Origin: Candidatus Pacearchaeota archaeon
Lineage (GTDB): Archaea > Nanobdellota > Nanobdellia > Pacearchaeales > GW2011-AR1
Length of the DNA: 9,894 nucleotides
Reading direction: 5' to 3'
NCBI GenBank assembly: GCA_018304205.1
Contig: JAGVWR010000037.1
Coordinates: forward strand, 1 to 9,894
Shown: piece by piece, positions 1-5,218 of the stretch
How the letters are laid out: each line of letters opens with the position of its first letter
Position numbering within the stretch: position 1 is the first letter of the stretch
Program-made: the position numbers and the translations under genes
The notes under the pieces: model-generated
The model's input: only the letters and a program-made list of their open reading frames with translations
Told to the model about the DNA's origin: nothing
Database searches by the model: none

Positions 1-1315
1 TTTCATAACTTTCCTTTGTTCTTTTCGGAACCCAATAAATTTTTTCATTGAATTTTAATAATTTATCAGTTAAATCCTCTGTTTTCAAGAACCATTGCTC
101 TGTAGGTCTAAAAACAACAGGTTTATGGCTTCTCCAGGACATAGGATATTCATGCTCAACTTCAGTTGTCGTAATTAGTGACCCGACTTTTTTAAATTCA
201 TCAATAAATTTCTTATCATCTTCCTTAGCAATCATCCCAGTGAATTTTCCAAGATTTTCTATTTCTCCCTTTTCATTTAATGTGTTAAATGCTCCAACCC
301 CATATCTTTTCCCAACCTCATAATCCTCAGGACCGCATCCAGGGGCGCTGTGCACGAGTCCAGTTCCAGCACTTGTATCAACATATTCCTTGCTCAAAAA
401 GACCGTATGCACATTTTTCCATTCATTCTTAAGATTATCATAAATTTCTTTTAAATCATTATACAACGGATGAACATATTCAGTTCCTTCCAATTTTTCC
501 CCTTTAAATTCATCAATTATTTCATATTTCTTTCCAAGTAATCCAGAAATAAACATTCCTGCTAAATCTTTAGCAATTATCCAAACTTCTTTTTCAACCC
601 TCGCTTTTACATAATTAATTTCAGGATTAACCATGATTCCCAAGTTAAATGGAACAGTCCAAGGAGTAGTAGTCCAAACAAGGAAATACTCATCTTTTTT
701 ATTTTTTATTTTAAATTTTAAGAAAATAGAAGTATCTTTAACAGTTTCATATTCCAGTTCATGTTTTGCAAGCGATGTTTCAGACTGGGCATCCCAGTGC
801 ATTATTTTTTTCCCTTTATAGAGTCTTTTCTGTTCCCAGGCCTTCTTTATTAAGGCCCATTCTCCCTCCATATATTCCTTAGAGATAGGCATGTATGAAT
901 TCTCAAAATCCATCCATACACCAAGTTTAGCTAAATCTTCATTCATATATTTTGCATGTTCTATAGAAAATTTAGCGCATTCTTTTACAAATTTATCAAT
1001 TCCGTATTTCAGAATCTCATCTTTATCTTTAAATCCCAATTTTTGCTGGACTTTGTTTTCTGTAGGCAGTCCATGCATATCATATCCTGCCCTATCCCAC
1101 ACATTAAGCCCTTTCATTCTTTTATATCTAAGAATGATGTCTTTCAAAGAATTATTCCATGCGTGTCCTATATGTAATTTTCCAGAGGTATAGGGAGGAC
1201 CTTGCAAGAAGTAGAATTTCTTTCCTTTCTTATTTTTTTCCTTAACTTTTTCATAAATCTTTTTTTCCCTCCAGAATTTTAGTGTTTCCGCTTCGATTGT
1301 CTTAAAGTCTAACAT
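1..1315 (-). CDS. ileS: Isoleucyl-tRNA synthetase, N-terminal part (C-terminus beyond left edge)
   Basis: Class I aminoacyl-tRNA synthetase that charges tRNA-Ile with isoleucine in the cytosol. The frame is open from ATG 1315 to the left edge, giving 438 residues of an enzyme that is usually about 1,000. Visible in order: the signature GPPYTSGKLHIGHAWN at about residues 39-54 with the HIGH nucleotide-binding motif; DMHGLPTE of the catalytic fold; the editing-domain (CP1) motif WTTTPWT near 212-218; and a later GTGLVHSAPG stretch typical of the editing pocket. KMSKS and the anticodon-binding domain lie outside the window. The start is fixed by a Shine-Dalgarno site ten bases upstream. It begins 24 bp after the cimA-like gene ends, so the two are probably co-transcribed. 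WTTTPWT and HIGH are shared with ValRS and LeuRS; the IleRS call rests on the overall pattern and context. Confidence 0.93.
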   Translation of the reverse strand, partial: MLDFKTIEAETLKFWREKKIYEKVKEKNKKGKKFYFLQGPPYTSGKLHIGHAWNNSLKDIILRYKRMKGLNVWDRAGYDMHGLPTENKVQQKLGFKDKDEILKYGIDKFVKECAKFSIEHAKYMNEDLAKLGVWMDFENSYMPISKEYMEGEWALIKKAWEQKRLYKGKKIMHWDAQSETSLAKHELEYETVKDTSIFLKFKIKNKKDEYFLVWTTTPWTVPFNLGIMVNPEINYVKARVEKEVWIIAKDLAGMFISGLLGKKYEIIDEFKGEKLEGTEYVHPLYNDLKEIYDNLKNEWKNVHTVFLSKEYVDTSAGTGLVHSAPGCGPEDYEVGKRYGVGAFNTLNEKGEIENLGKFTGMIAKEDDKKFIDEFKKVGSLITTTEVEHEYPMSWRSHKPVVFRPTEQWFLKTEDLTDKLLKFNEKIYWVPKRTKESYE

Positions 1316-1325
1316 ATTCTATTTT

Positions 1326-1332
1326 CTCCTTT
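1326..1332 (-). promoter_or_regulatory. Shine-Dalgarno site of ileS
   Basis: AAGGAGA on the minus strand, ten bases before ATG 1315. It supports this start and an internal position in an operon, because the first genes of units in this window appear leaderless and lack such sites. Confidence 0.8.
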
Positions 1333-1339
1333 TTACCTT

Positions 1340-2935
1340 TTATACCTTGCTGTTAGCAGTTTTAAGTAGATAATAATTAAATCCTTTTACAAGTGCTTCC
1401 TTAGATGAGCCTATTATATTAGGGTCAACTCCAACTGTTGTAAAAATCTCTTGTCCATTTCTAAAACTTATCGCGGTTCTTACAGTGCTCTCTTCTTCAC
1501 TTCTTCTTGCTATTCCAACATAGTAATCTTCTAAGTGAATATCTTTTACTTGCGGATAATCTTCTTCTAAAATATTTCTTAATGCCTTATAGAAAGCATC
1601 TATGGGACCTCCTTCTAGGTTTATTTTTCTTCTTACTTCTTTTCCTAAAACCTTAGCAAGAACGAAAATGCTGCTATCTTCTCTTTTTAGTAAATTTCCA
1701 GTTTCAGCTTGCCAATTTTCAACTTCAAGTATTTCTTTTCTATTCCCAAAGTACTTATTAATTAAAAGGAAATGTTCTGCTCTTAAGTCATCTATCCTAT
1801 ATCCCTTTCTTTCTAATAGTTGTAATTCATTAAACAATATTGCAGTCTTATTCTTCACTAGTTCATTTTTTTTGTCAAGTTCATATCCAAATTCTCTTGC
1901 AGTAGCTATAATAGAACTTCCTCCTCCAAAAGTATTAAGGAGGATTACTCCCTTGTTTCCAACACATTCAGGAGTTATATGCTGGTAACTTGCTCCTTTC
2001 ATTTCTGCATCTATATGCACTCCAGCTTTATGAGCGAAAGCATTATTTCCGACATAAGGTTTATTTCCTGGCATTTCTAGCCCTGCAAGTCTAAATGCTT
2101 CCTTATTTATTTCTCTTAATTTTTTTAAATCTATTCTCAGTTTTGCTTTATTTCCCATTTTTAAGACATAATTTCCTAAGAAGGTAGTTAAATCTAAATT
2201 ACCTATTCTTTCACCCATCCCGTTTATAGTTCCTTGTACTTGAACTATATATGGTAGACAAACACGGGCGTTTTCAAAAGCAGAATCACAATCATTATGA
2301 AAATGAACTCCTAAATTAGGTTTTATTCCTTTTTTCATGAAGTGTTCATAAGTTTCTTCAATTATGTCTTTAGTTTCGTCTGATAATGTCCCTCCGTTTG
2401 TATCGCATAAAACAATTCTATTTGTTCCTCCAGCAAGAGCATTTTCTAAAGTAATTAGAGCATAATCTTTATTTCTCTTAAAAGCATCAAAATAATGTTC
2501 AGCATCATAAGTTACTTCCTTTCCTTCATTAGTTAAGAAACCCACACTTTTTCTTATTGATTCTAAATTTTCTTCAAGTGTTATTTTTAGTTGATTTTTA
2601 ACATGAATAGGGCAAGTTTTTCCAAAAATGCACGCATATCTAGTATCTGCCTCAATTAGTAACCTAAACTTATTATCTTTAGATATTTCACTAGCTTTAG
2701 AAGTAGATCCAAACACAACTGGTTTTGTTTTTAAATTCATATTTCTAGATCTTCTAAACGCTTCAAGTATTTCTTCTTTGTTTGATCCTATAGGCCAACC
2801 AATTTCAGCGTAATCTACTTCTAAATCATCAAGCATTCCAAGTAATTTTAATCTATCTTCAAGGGAAAAACTAGCTCCAGCTGTCTGTTCGCCATCTCTT
2901 AGCGTGCAGTCATAAATTTCTAGTTTATAAGTCAT
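1340..2935 (-). CDS. cimA: Citramalate synthase / 2-isopropylmalate synthase family (cimA-like)
   Basis: Member of the DRE-TIM metallolyase family, which condenses acetyl-CoA with a 2-oxo acid. Its length (531 aa) and sequence best fit the long CimA type, which joins pyruvate and acetyl-CoA into (R)-citramalate, the first step of the threonine-independent isoleucine route. Visible: YDCTLRDGEQ at residues 8-17 with catalytic Arg13/Asp14; VDYAEIGWP at 40-48; the metal ligands HFHND at 211-215; GTINGMGERIGNLDL at 235-249; NAFAHKAGVHIDAEMK at 298-313; and a LeuA-type regulatory dimer domain from about 415 to the end, which in relatives is the feedback site for isoleucine or leucine. No Shine-Dalgarno site precedes the ATG; an Ile-rich leader ORF stops 37 nt upstream. 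ileS follows, which supports an isoleucine role. Leucine or another 2-oxo acid as substrate is not excluded by sequence alone. Confidence 0.87.
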   Translation of the reverse strand: MTYKLEIYDCTLRDGEQTAGASFSLEDRLKLLGMLDDLEVDYAEIGWPIGSNKEEILEAFRRSRNMNLKTKPVVFGSTSKASEISKDNKFRLLIEADTRYACIFGKTCPIHVKNQLKITLEENLESIRKSVGFLTNEGKEVTYDAEHYFDAFKRNKDYALITLENALAGGTNRIVLCDTNGGTLSDETKDIIEETYEHFMKKGIKPNLGVHFHNDCDSAFENARVCLPYIVQVQGTINGMGERIGNLDLTTFLGNYVLKMGNKAKLRIDLKKLREINKEAFRLAGLEMPGNKPYVGNNAFAHKAGVHIDAEMKGASYQHITPECVGNKGVILLNTFGGGSSIIATAREFGYELDKKNELVKNKTAILFNELQLLERKGYRIDDLRAEHFLLINKYFGNRKEILEVENWQAETGNLLKREDSSIFVLAKVLGKEVRRKINLEGGPIDAFYKALRNILEEDYPQVKDIHLEDYYVGIARRSEEESTVRTAISFRNGQEIFTTVGVDPNIIGSSKEALVKGFNYYLLKTANSKV

Positions 2936-2947
2936 GTAAAATGAATG

Positions 2948-2975
2948 CGCAATTAAAGTTAAAACTGCGGTTTTA
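2948..2975 (-). promoter_or_regulatory. Mutually exclusive hairpins between leader ORF and cimA-like gene
   Basis: Read as minus-strand RNA, hairpin 1 pairs TAAAAC (2975-2970, including the leader stop codon) with GTTTTA (2965-2960) around the loop CGCA. Hairpin 2 pairs CGCAGTT (2969-2963) with AATTGCG (2954-2948; one G-U pair) around an 8-nt loop. They share bases 2969-2963, so only one can form. Hairpin 2 ends 12 nt before the next ATG, within the expected initiation footprint. No U-tract follows, so a translational switch is more likely than intrinsic termination. Hairpin 1 is short and AT-rich, so its stability is uncertain. Confidence 0.5.
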
Positions 2976-3035
2976 GATAATAATAGCTATAATAATAGAA
3001 TTTCCACATTTGCCTTCCGTTGTTTCTATAGCCAT
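2973..3035 (-). CDS. Isoleucine-rich leader peptide upstream of the cimA-like gene
   Basis: A 20-codon ORF whose last seven sense codons are ATT ATT ATA GCT ATT ATT ATC, giving Ile-Ile-Ile-Ala-Ile-Ile-Ile before TAA. Another Ile is residue 3, so 7 of 20 residues are Ile and all three Ile codons are used. The ATG is 25 nt from the centre of a TATA box, the same spacing as at the other leaderless genes here, so translation from the first base of the mRNA is expected. It stops 37 nt before the cimA-like gene, which probably makes an isoleucine precursor, and ileS follows. In form it matches the leader peptides of bacterial ilv and leu attenuators, where ribosome stalling on scarce charged tRNA alters downstream RNA folding. 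It is too short for domain evidence; AT-rich DNA favours Ile codons, so chance is the main alternative. Confidence 0.68.
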   Translation of the reverse strand: MAIETTEGKCGNSIIIAIII

Positions 3036-3055
3036 ACTAAACCTAAAAATAAAGT

Positions 3056-3064
3056 CTATTTAAG
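3056..3064 (-). promoter_or_regulatory. TATA box of the leader-cimA-ileS unit
   Basis: CTTAAATAG on the minus strand with an A/G-rich BRE-like stretch just upstream (3065-3072). Its centre is 25 nt before ATG 3035 of the leader ORF, predicting a transcript starting at or within a base or two of that ATG. A copy of the structured repeat ends about 7 bp upstream. Confidence 0.65.
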
Positions 3065-3070
3065 TCTTTT

Positions 3071-3122
3071 TATGTCAAGTATCTTGGCATCCAAAGCGTG
3101 AGCATCACATCATTCTTTTGAT
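3071..3122. repeat. Structured repeat, copy A
   Basis: About 52 bp, related to copy B at 4146-4198 with one single-base gap. Conserved blocks include TATGTCAAG, GCATCCAAAGC and CTTTTGAT. It holds a small hairpin (CAAG/CTTG, 3076-3086) and a larger one (arms 3093-3101 and 3110-3118, loop GCATCACA). Two stem pairs differ from copy B on both sides yet still pair. G3098-T3113 is a G-U wobble only if the plus strand is the RNA. The left part of the minus-strand 244-aa gene's 3' end, including its TGA, lies inside it. Type unknown: structured RNA, operator region or mobile-element remnant. Confidence 0.65.
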
Positions 3123-3844
3123 AATAATCTAACATTCATTTTTCCTCTTATATTAAGGCAATAATGGTCAAAAAGATCTTTAGGAAAATAATAACTGGCT
3201 TCTTGGGCAAATCCAATAGTATAAATGCCTATTTTATTATTTTGTACACCCTTCATAAATTCAAAATATCCTCTAAGATCACCATATAGATCAATAATTT
3301 CTTTTAAGGAAGTTTTATCATGAAATATTCCTTCTTTCCCATTTAATATTATTTCAGGTTTAAAATTACCAGTACAAAAAATATTCAAATAATCGCTTAA
3401 ATCTTTCTTCGGTCTACTTAAAAGGCGCTGATTATAAACTCCAGGTTCGTGATAAGTCTCTCCAAAAATATTTCCCTTTCCATCAGAAAAAACAGAGCCG
3501 ATGAATCCATATTTCGGGTTTGTATCTTTAGGATTTGTAATCTGCGTGGTTATTAAATAATCATATTTTTTTACCAGACTTCTATTTTCATTAAACCATT
3601 CTTCTATTTTTTTCTCGTTTTCAAGATTAAAATAGAAATCCTTTTTTAATCCGTTCTCAGGATTTTTAGGATCCCAAATAAATAAACAAGGTCTATTGGC
3701 CGAAATAAATTCTTTAAGTTGAGGTATTCTACTAATAAAGTCCTTATGACTTTCAGATGAAAAATTAAGCCATTTTAATGTTTCTAGGCCTAAGGATCTT
3801 ATATAAAAATAAGTTTCACTTGTATTCATTTTTCTCGCTAGCAT
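3110..3844 (-). CDS. Unrecognised 244-aa soluble protein
   Basis: No signal peptide or membrane helix is seen, so it is probably cytosolic. I do not recognise the family. Visible: a helical N-terminal third; FIWDPKNPE at about residues 55-63; a charged middle segment (ENEKKIEEWFNENRSLVKKYDYL); a Gly/Asp turn SDGKGNIFGETYHEPG near 120-135; and an aromatic C-terminal part with DLRGYFEF and EASYYFPKDLF. Codon use and AT content resemble the neighbours. A TATA-like box lies 27 nt before ATG 3844, which supports this start over the internal Met six codons on. The final codons and TGA stop fall inside structured repeat A, so the C-terminus may have been set by insertion of, or recombination at, the repeat. 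Reading through the TGA would add 17 residues, including ...LDAKILDI. Confidence 0.75.
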   Translation of the reverse strand: MLARKMNTSETYFYIRSLGLETLKWLNFSSESHKDFISRIPQLKEFISANRPCLFIWDPKNPENGLKKDFYFNLENEKKIEEWFNENRSLVKKYDYLITTQITNPKDTNPKYGFIGSVFSDGKGNIFGETYHEPGVYNQRLLSRPKKDLSDYLNIFCTGNFKPEIILNGKEGIFHDKTSLKEIIDLYGDLRGYFEFMKGVQNNKIGIYTIGFAQEASYYFPKDLFDHYCLNIRGKMNVRLLSKE

Positions 3845-3866
3845 AAATTTGCAAGAAATTTCCCCT

Positions 3867-3875
3867 TTTTATTAA
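3867..3875 (-). promoter_or_regulatory. Probable TATA box of the 244-aa gene
   Basis: TTAATAAAA on the minus strand, centred about 27 nt before ATG 3844. It is less canonical than the other boxes, but the spacing fits leaderless initiation. Confidence 0.4.
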
Positions 3876-3884
3876 CTTCGATAA

Positions 3885-4109
3885 TTATTTACCCTTCAAA
3901 ATAGAAACAAAAGCGACAATAGCCATAAAAACTAAAGTATTCGCTGCAGCAGACCATCCATAAACAAAACACAAAGCTGCTAAAACAATAGAAACAACAA
4001 AAATAATCCTAAACCACTTCTTCCCCTCTTTTAATTCGTCTTCAGTAAGGCTAACTATTAAGAAACCAACTGGAACTGCTAATGCAAGGAATATTAATTC
4101 AACTAACAT
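3885..4109 (-). CDS. Small three-helix membrane protein, function unknown
   Basis: 74 residues, almost all hydrophobic. Predicted membrane helices lie at about residues 3-21, 33-51 and 54-72. Only one polar loop is long enough to matter, TEDELKEGKKWF at 22-33. The DELxxGxKWF pattern between helices 1 and 2 resembles small conserved membrane proteins I associate with DPANN archaea; that is recollection, not a search result. The lysine-rich C-terminus (LKGK) would probably be cytosolic. It has its own TATA-like box, and structured repeat copy B ends about 9 bp upstream of that box. No partner is obvious; the following 244-aa gene is 40 bp away and may have its own promoter. Confidence 0.72.
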   Translation of the reverse strand: MLVELIFLALAVPVGFLIVSLTEDELKEGKKWFRIIFVVSIVLAALCFVYGWSAAANTLVFMAIVAFVSILKGK

Positions 4110-4127
4110 AATAAAACAAGTAAAAAG

Positions 4128-4137
4128 CTATTTTTAA
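4128..4137 (-). promoter_or_regulatory. TATA-like box of the small membrane protein gene
   Basis: TTAAAAATAG on the minus strand, centred 23-24 nt before ATG 4109. The stretch from repeat B into this box (CTTGACATAA... then TTAAAAATAG) parallels repeat A and the leader promoter (CTTGACATAA... then CTTAAATAG), so repeat and promoter may have been copied together. Confidence 0.45.
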
Positions 4138-4145
4138 TTTTATCT

Positions 4146-4198
4146 TATGTCAAGAAACTTGAGCATCCAAAGCACAAGTACCACATTGTGCTTTTGAT
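4146..4198. repeat. Structured repeat, copy B
   Basis: The better-paired copy of the element at 3071-3122. Hairpin 1 is TCAAG-AAA-CTTGA (4150-4162). Hairpin 2 has perfect 9-bp arms AAAGCACAA (4169-4177) and TTGTGCTTT (4186-4194) around the loop GTACCACA. Compared with copy A, G-C becomes A-T at 4176/4187, T-A becomes C-G at 4175/4188 and G-T becomes A-T at 4174/4189, so pairing is kept while sequence drifts. It begins just past the 3' end of the ASCH gene and ends just before the promoter of the small membrane protein gene. No integron attC core, transposon ends or box C/D motifs were found. Confidence 0.7.
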
Positions 4199-4204
4199 TA
4201 GCGG

Positions 4205-4486
4205 CTAATTTAGTTTAGCTCTATTTTTGACAGAAATGAGTTTTCCTAGACCTATTTCATAATATTTGCCTTTCTTTTCTGTCCCCTTAAATTGGACTTC
4301 CATTAAAGGAGCATTTTTGTTATATCCATTTCTGAAAACCACCGTAGAATATTCTATTGGCTTTCCTTCTTCGAAAAGTCTCTTAGTCCAATACGGTTTA
4401 ACGTCTCTATATTCTATCTTCTTTCTTCCTTCTAAAATTTCAATAAACCATTTCCTATGTAAAATTAAAAATAAGTTTCTTCCCAT
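4205..4486 (-). CDS. ASCH-domain protein (PUA-like fold)
   Basis: 93 residues. The ASCH signature GxKxxExR is present as Gly20, Lys22, Glu25 and Arg27, followed by DVKPYWTKRLF and a VVFRNGYNKNAPLMEVQFKG beta core. ASCH domains share a fold with RNA-binding PUA domains; some members bind RNA and others hydrolyse modified nucleosides, so the exact activity is open. The upstream ATG at 4507 would overlap the CBS gene by 20 bp. ATG 4486 sits two bases after the CBS gene's TGA (TGA at 4490-4488) and gives the expected domain start, so I prefer it; translation may restart there after termination. It is probably co-transcribed with, and coupled to, the CBS-domain gene. Confidence 0.83.
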   Translation of the reverse strand: MGRNLFLILHRKWFIEILEGRKKIEYRDVKPYWTKRLFEEGKPIEYSTVVFRNGYNKNAPLMEVQFKGTEKKGKYYEIGLGKLISVKNRAKLN

Positions 4487-4487
4487 T

Positions 4488-4862
4488 TCAGTTAAAAAAG
4501 AAATCATCTCCTATTTCATCAGAGTTAATAGCAATATCAATCAAATTAATTATTCCCACCAATTTTCCTTTTTCAACAACAGGTAGTTTCTTTTTTTTAA
4601 ATTCTTTCATCATGGCAAGTGCAGCACTTACTTCAGATTCAGAATCAACAGACAATACTTTTTTTGTCATTATTTCACTTATTTTTGCCTTCTTTCCAAA
4701 ATTTTGAAGTAAATCTTTCTCAGTAACAATGCCTTTAATATCATCTTTAATATACAATATCAGACTACTCACATCTTTAGAGCTCATAATACTGGCTGCA
4801 TCGTTTAAACTTATATCTTTATCGATGATATAAGCTTCCTTCATCAATTCTTTTACTTTCAT
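4488..4862 (-). CDS. Stand-alone protein with two CBS domains
   Basis: 124 residues forming one Bateman module with nothing attached. CBS1 spans about residues 1-58 (VKELMKEA..., GIVTEKDLL at 44-52); CBS2 spans about 62-118 (ISEIMTKKVLSV, KLPVVEKGKLVGIINLIDIA). Such modules usually bind adenine nucleotides or S-adenosyl compounds and act as regulators; the ligand and target here are unknown. A TATA box 25 nt before ATG 4862 suggests a leaderless start, although GAGGT also sits just upstream. It ends in an acidic-aromatic tail (DDFFFN) with TGA, and the ASCH gene starts two bases later, so both are likely made together. Confidence 0.9.
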   Translation of the reverse strand: MKVKELMKEAYIIDKDISLNDAASIMSSKDVSSLILYIKDDIKGIVTEKDLLQNFGKKAKISEIMTKKVLSVDSESEVSAALAMMKEFKKKKLPVVEKGKLVGIINLIDIAINSDEIGDDFFFN

Positions 4863-4882
4863 ATCTACCTCTAATTAGGATT

Positions 4883-4891
4883 CTATATAAA
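4883..4891 (-). promoter_or_regulatory. TATA box of the CBS-ASCH unit
   Basis: TTTATATAG on the minus strand, centred 25 nt before ATG 4862. It is divergent from the plus-strand TATA box at 4921-4929; only about 30 bp separate the two promoters, so their use could be linked. Confidence 0.65.
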
Positions 4892-4920
4892 CATTATTAA
4901 AATAGTCAAATAAAACAAAA

Positions 4921-4929
4921 CTTTAAATA
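4921..4929 (+). promoter_or_regulatory. TATA box of the 66-aa helical protein gene
   Basis: CTTTAAATA centred 25-26 nt before ATG 4951. An in-frame ATG at 4933 lies only about 8 nt from the box and would not be on the mRNA, so this box decides the start at 4951. Confidence 0.7.
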
Positions 4930-4950
4930 AGTATGAGTCCAAGAGAGATC

Positions 4951-5151
4951 ATGGCAGCTACAAAAAAAGAGATGTCTAAAGAGGAGCGCATTGCTTTCCA
5001 TCAAGGCGCATTGAACACCCTTCTTGGAGAAAGAAATGAACTTTTAAAAATGGTGCAGACTGTCGAAAGTCTAATTCAAGCCCATGTTTCTGAATTAAAG
5101 ACTCTTGGAGTCAAATTTGAAGCAGCAAAAGAAGAAGGCAAAAAACCTTAA
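4951..5151 (+). CDS. Small helical/coiled-coil protein, function unknown
   Basis: 66 residues from the leaderless start at 4951; a longer reading from 4933 would add six residues upstream of the predicted transcript start. After a Lys/Glu-rich N-terminus (ATKKEMSKEERIAFHQGAL), nearly the whole chain is predicted helical with heptad-like spacing of Leu/Val: LNTLLGERNELLKMVQTVESLIQAHVSELKTLGV. It ends in a Lys/Glu tail. There is no signal peptide or membrane helix. It loosely resembles one arm of a prefoldin-type coiled coil but is about half the length of a prefoldin subunit, and no beta-hairpin segment is seen. It stands alone on the plus strand, divergent from the CBS-ASCH unit. Function unassigned. 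Confidence 0.75.
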   Translation: MAATKKEMSKEERIAFHQGALNTLLGERNELLKMVQTVESLIQAHVSELKTLGVKFEAAKEEGKKP

Positions 5152-5189
5152 ATTTTACTACTTTTCTAGATAATATTTGTCTAAAAGGG

Positions 5190-5198
5190 TTTATATAA
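5190..5198 (+). promoter_or_regulatory. TATA box of the lipoprotein-like ORF
   Basis: TTTATATAA centred 25 nt before ATG 5219. This spacing favours 5219 over the in-frame ATG at 5210. A weak hairpin (TAGATA 5167-5172 / TGTCTA 5178-5183) lies just upstream; T-rich stretches around 5153-5165 could end the preceding gene's transcript. Confidence 0.65.
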
Positions 5199-5218
5199 TC
5201 TTTTTATAAATGATTAAG

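Noticed and set aside
1602..1988. Long plus-strand ORF inside the cimA-like gene
   Set aside because: It is antisense to a clearly conserved enzyme frame and its Ser/Phe/Leu-rich translation is typical of a shadow; the same applies to plus-strand ORFs at 48-323, 633-821, 891-1193, 2628-2813, 4266-4586 and 7907-8104.
2976..2999. Hairpin formed by the ATTATTAT repeats in the leader
   Set aside because: Only the central ATAGCTAT is palindromic; the outer arms are direct repeats of Ile codons and do not pair.
2936..3064. T-box or other tRNA-binding riboswitch upstream of the cimA-like gene
   Set aside because: The predicted 5' end leaves only about 100 nt, no T-box motif is visible, and the region is accounted for by the leader ORF plus small hairpins.
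3071..4198. Integron-like gene cassettes with attC hairpins, since each repeat follows a minus-strand gene
   Set aside because: No RYYYAAC/GTTRRRY core sites and no integrase in the window.
3071..4198. Box C/D guide RNA or tRNA in the repeat copies
   Set aside because: Copy A has a C-box-like ATGATG on the minus strand, but copy B lacks it and neither has a D box (CTGA). The element is too short and wrongly folded for a tRNA.
4933..4950. Six-codon longer N-terminus for the helical protein
   Set aside because: ATG 4933 lies about 8 nt from the TATA box, upstream of any likely transcript start.
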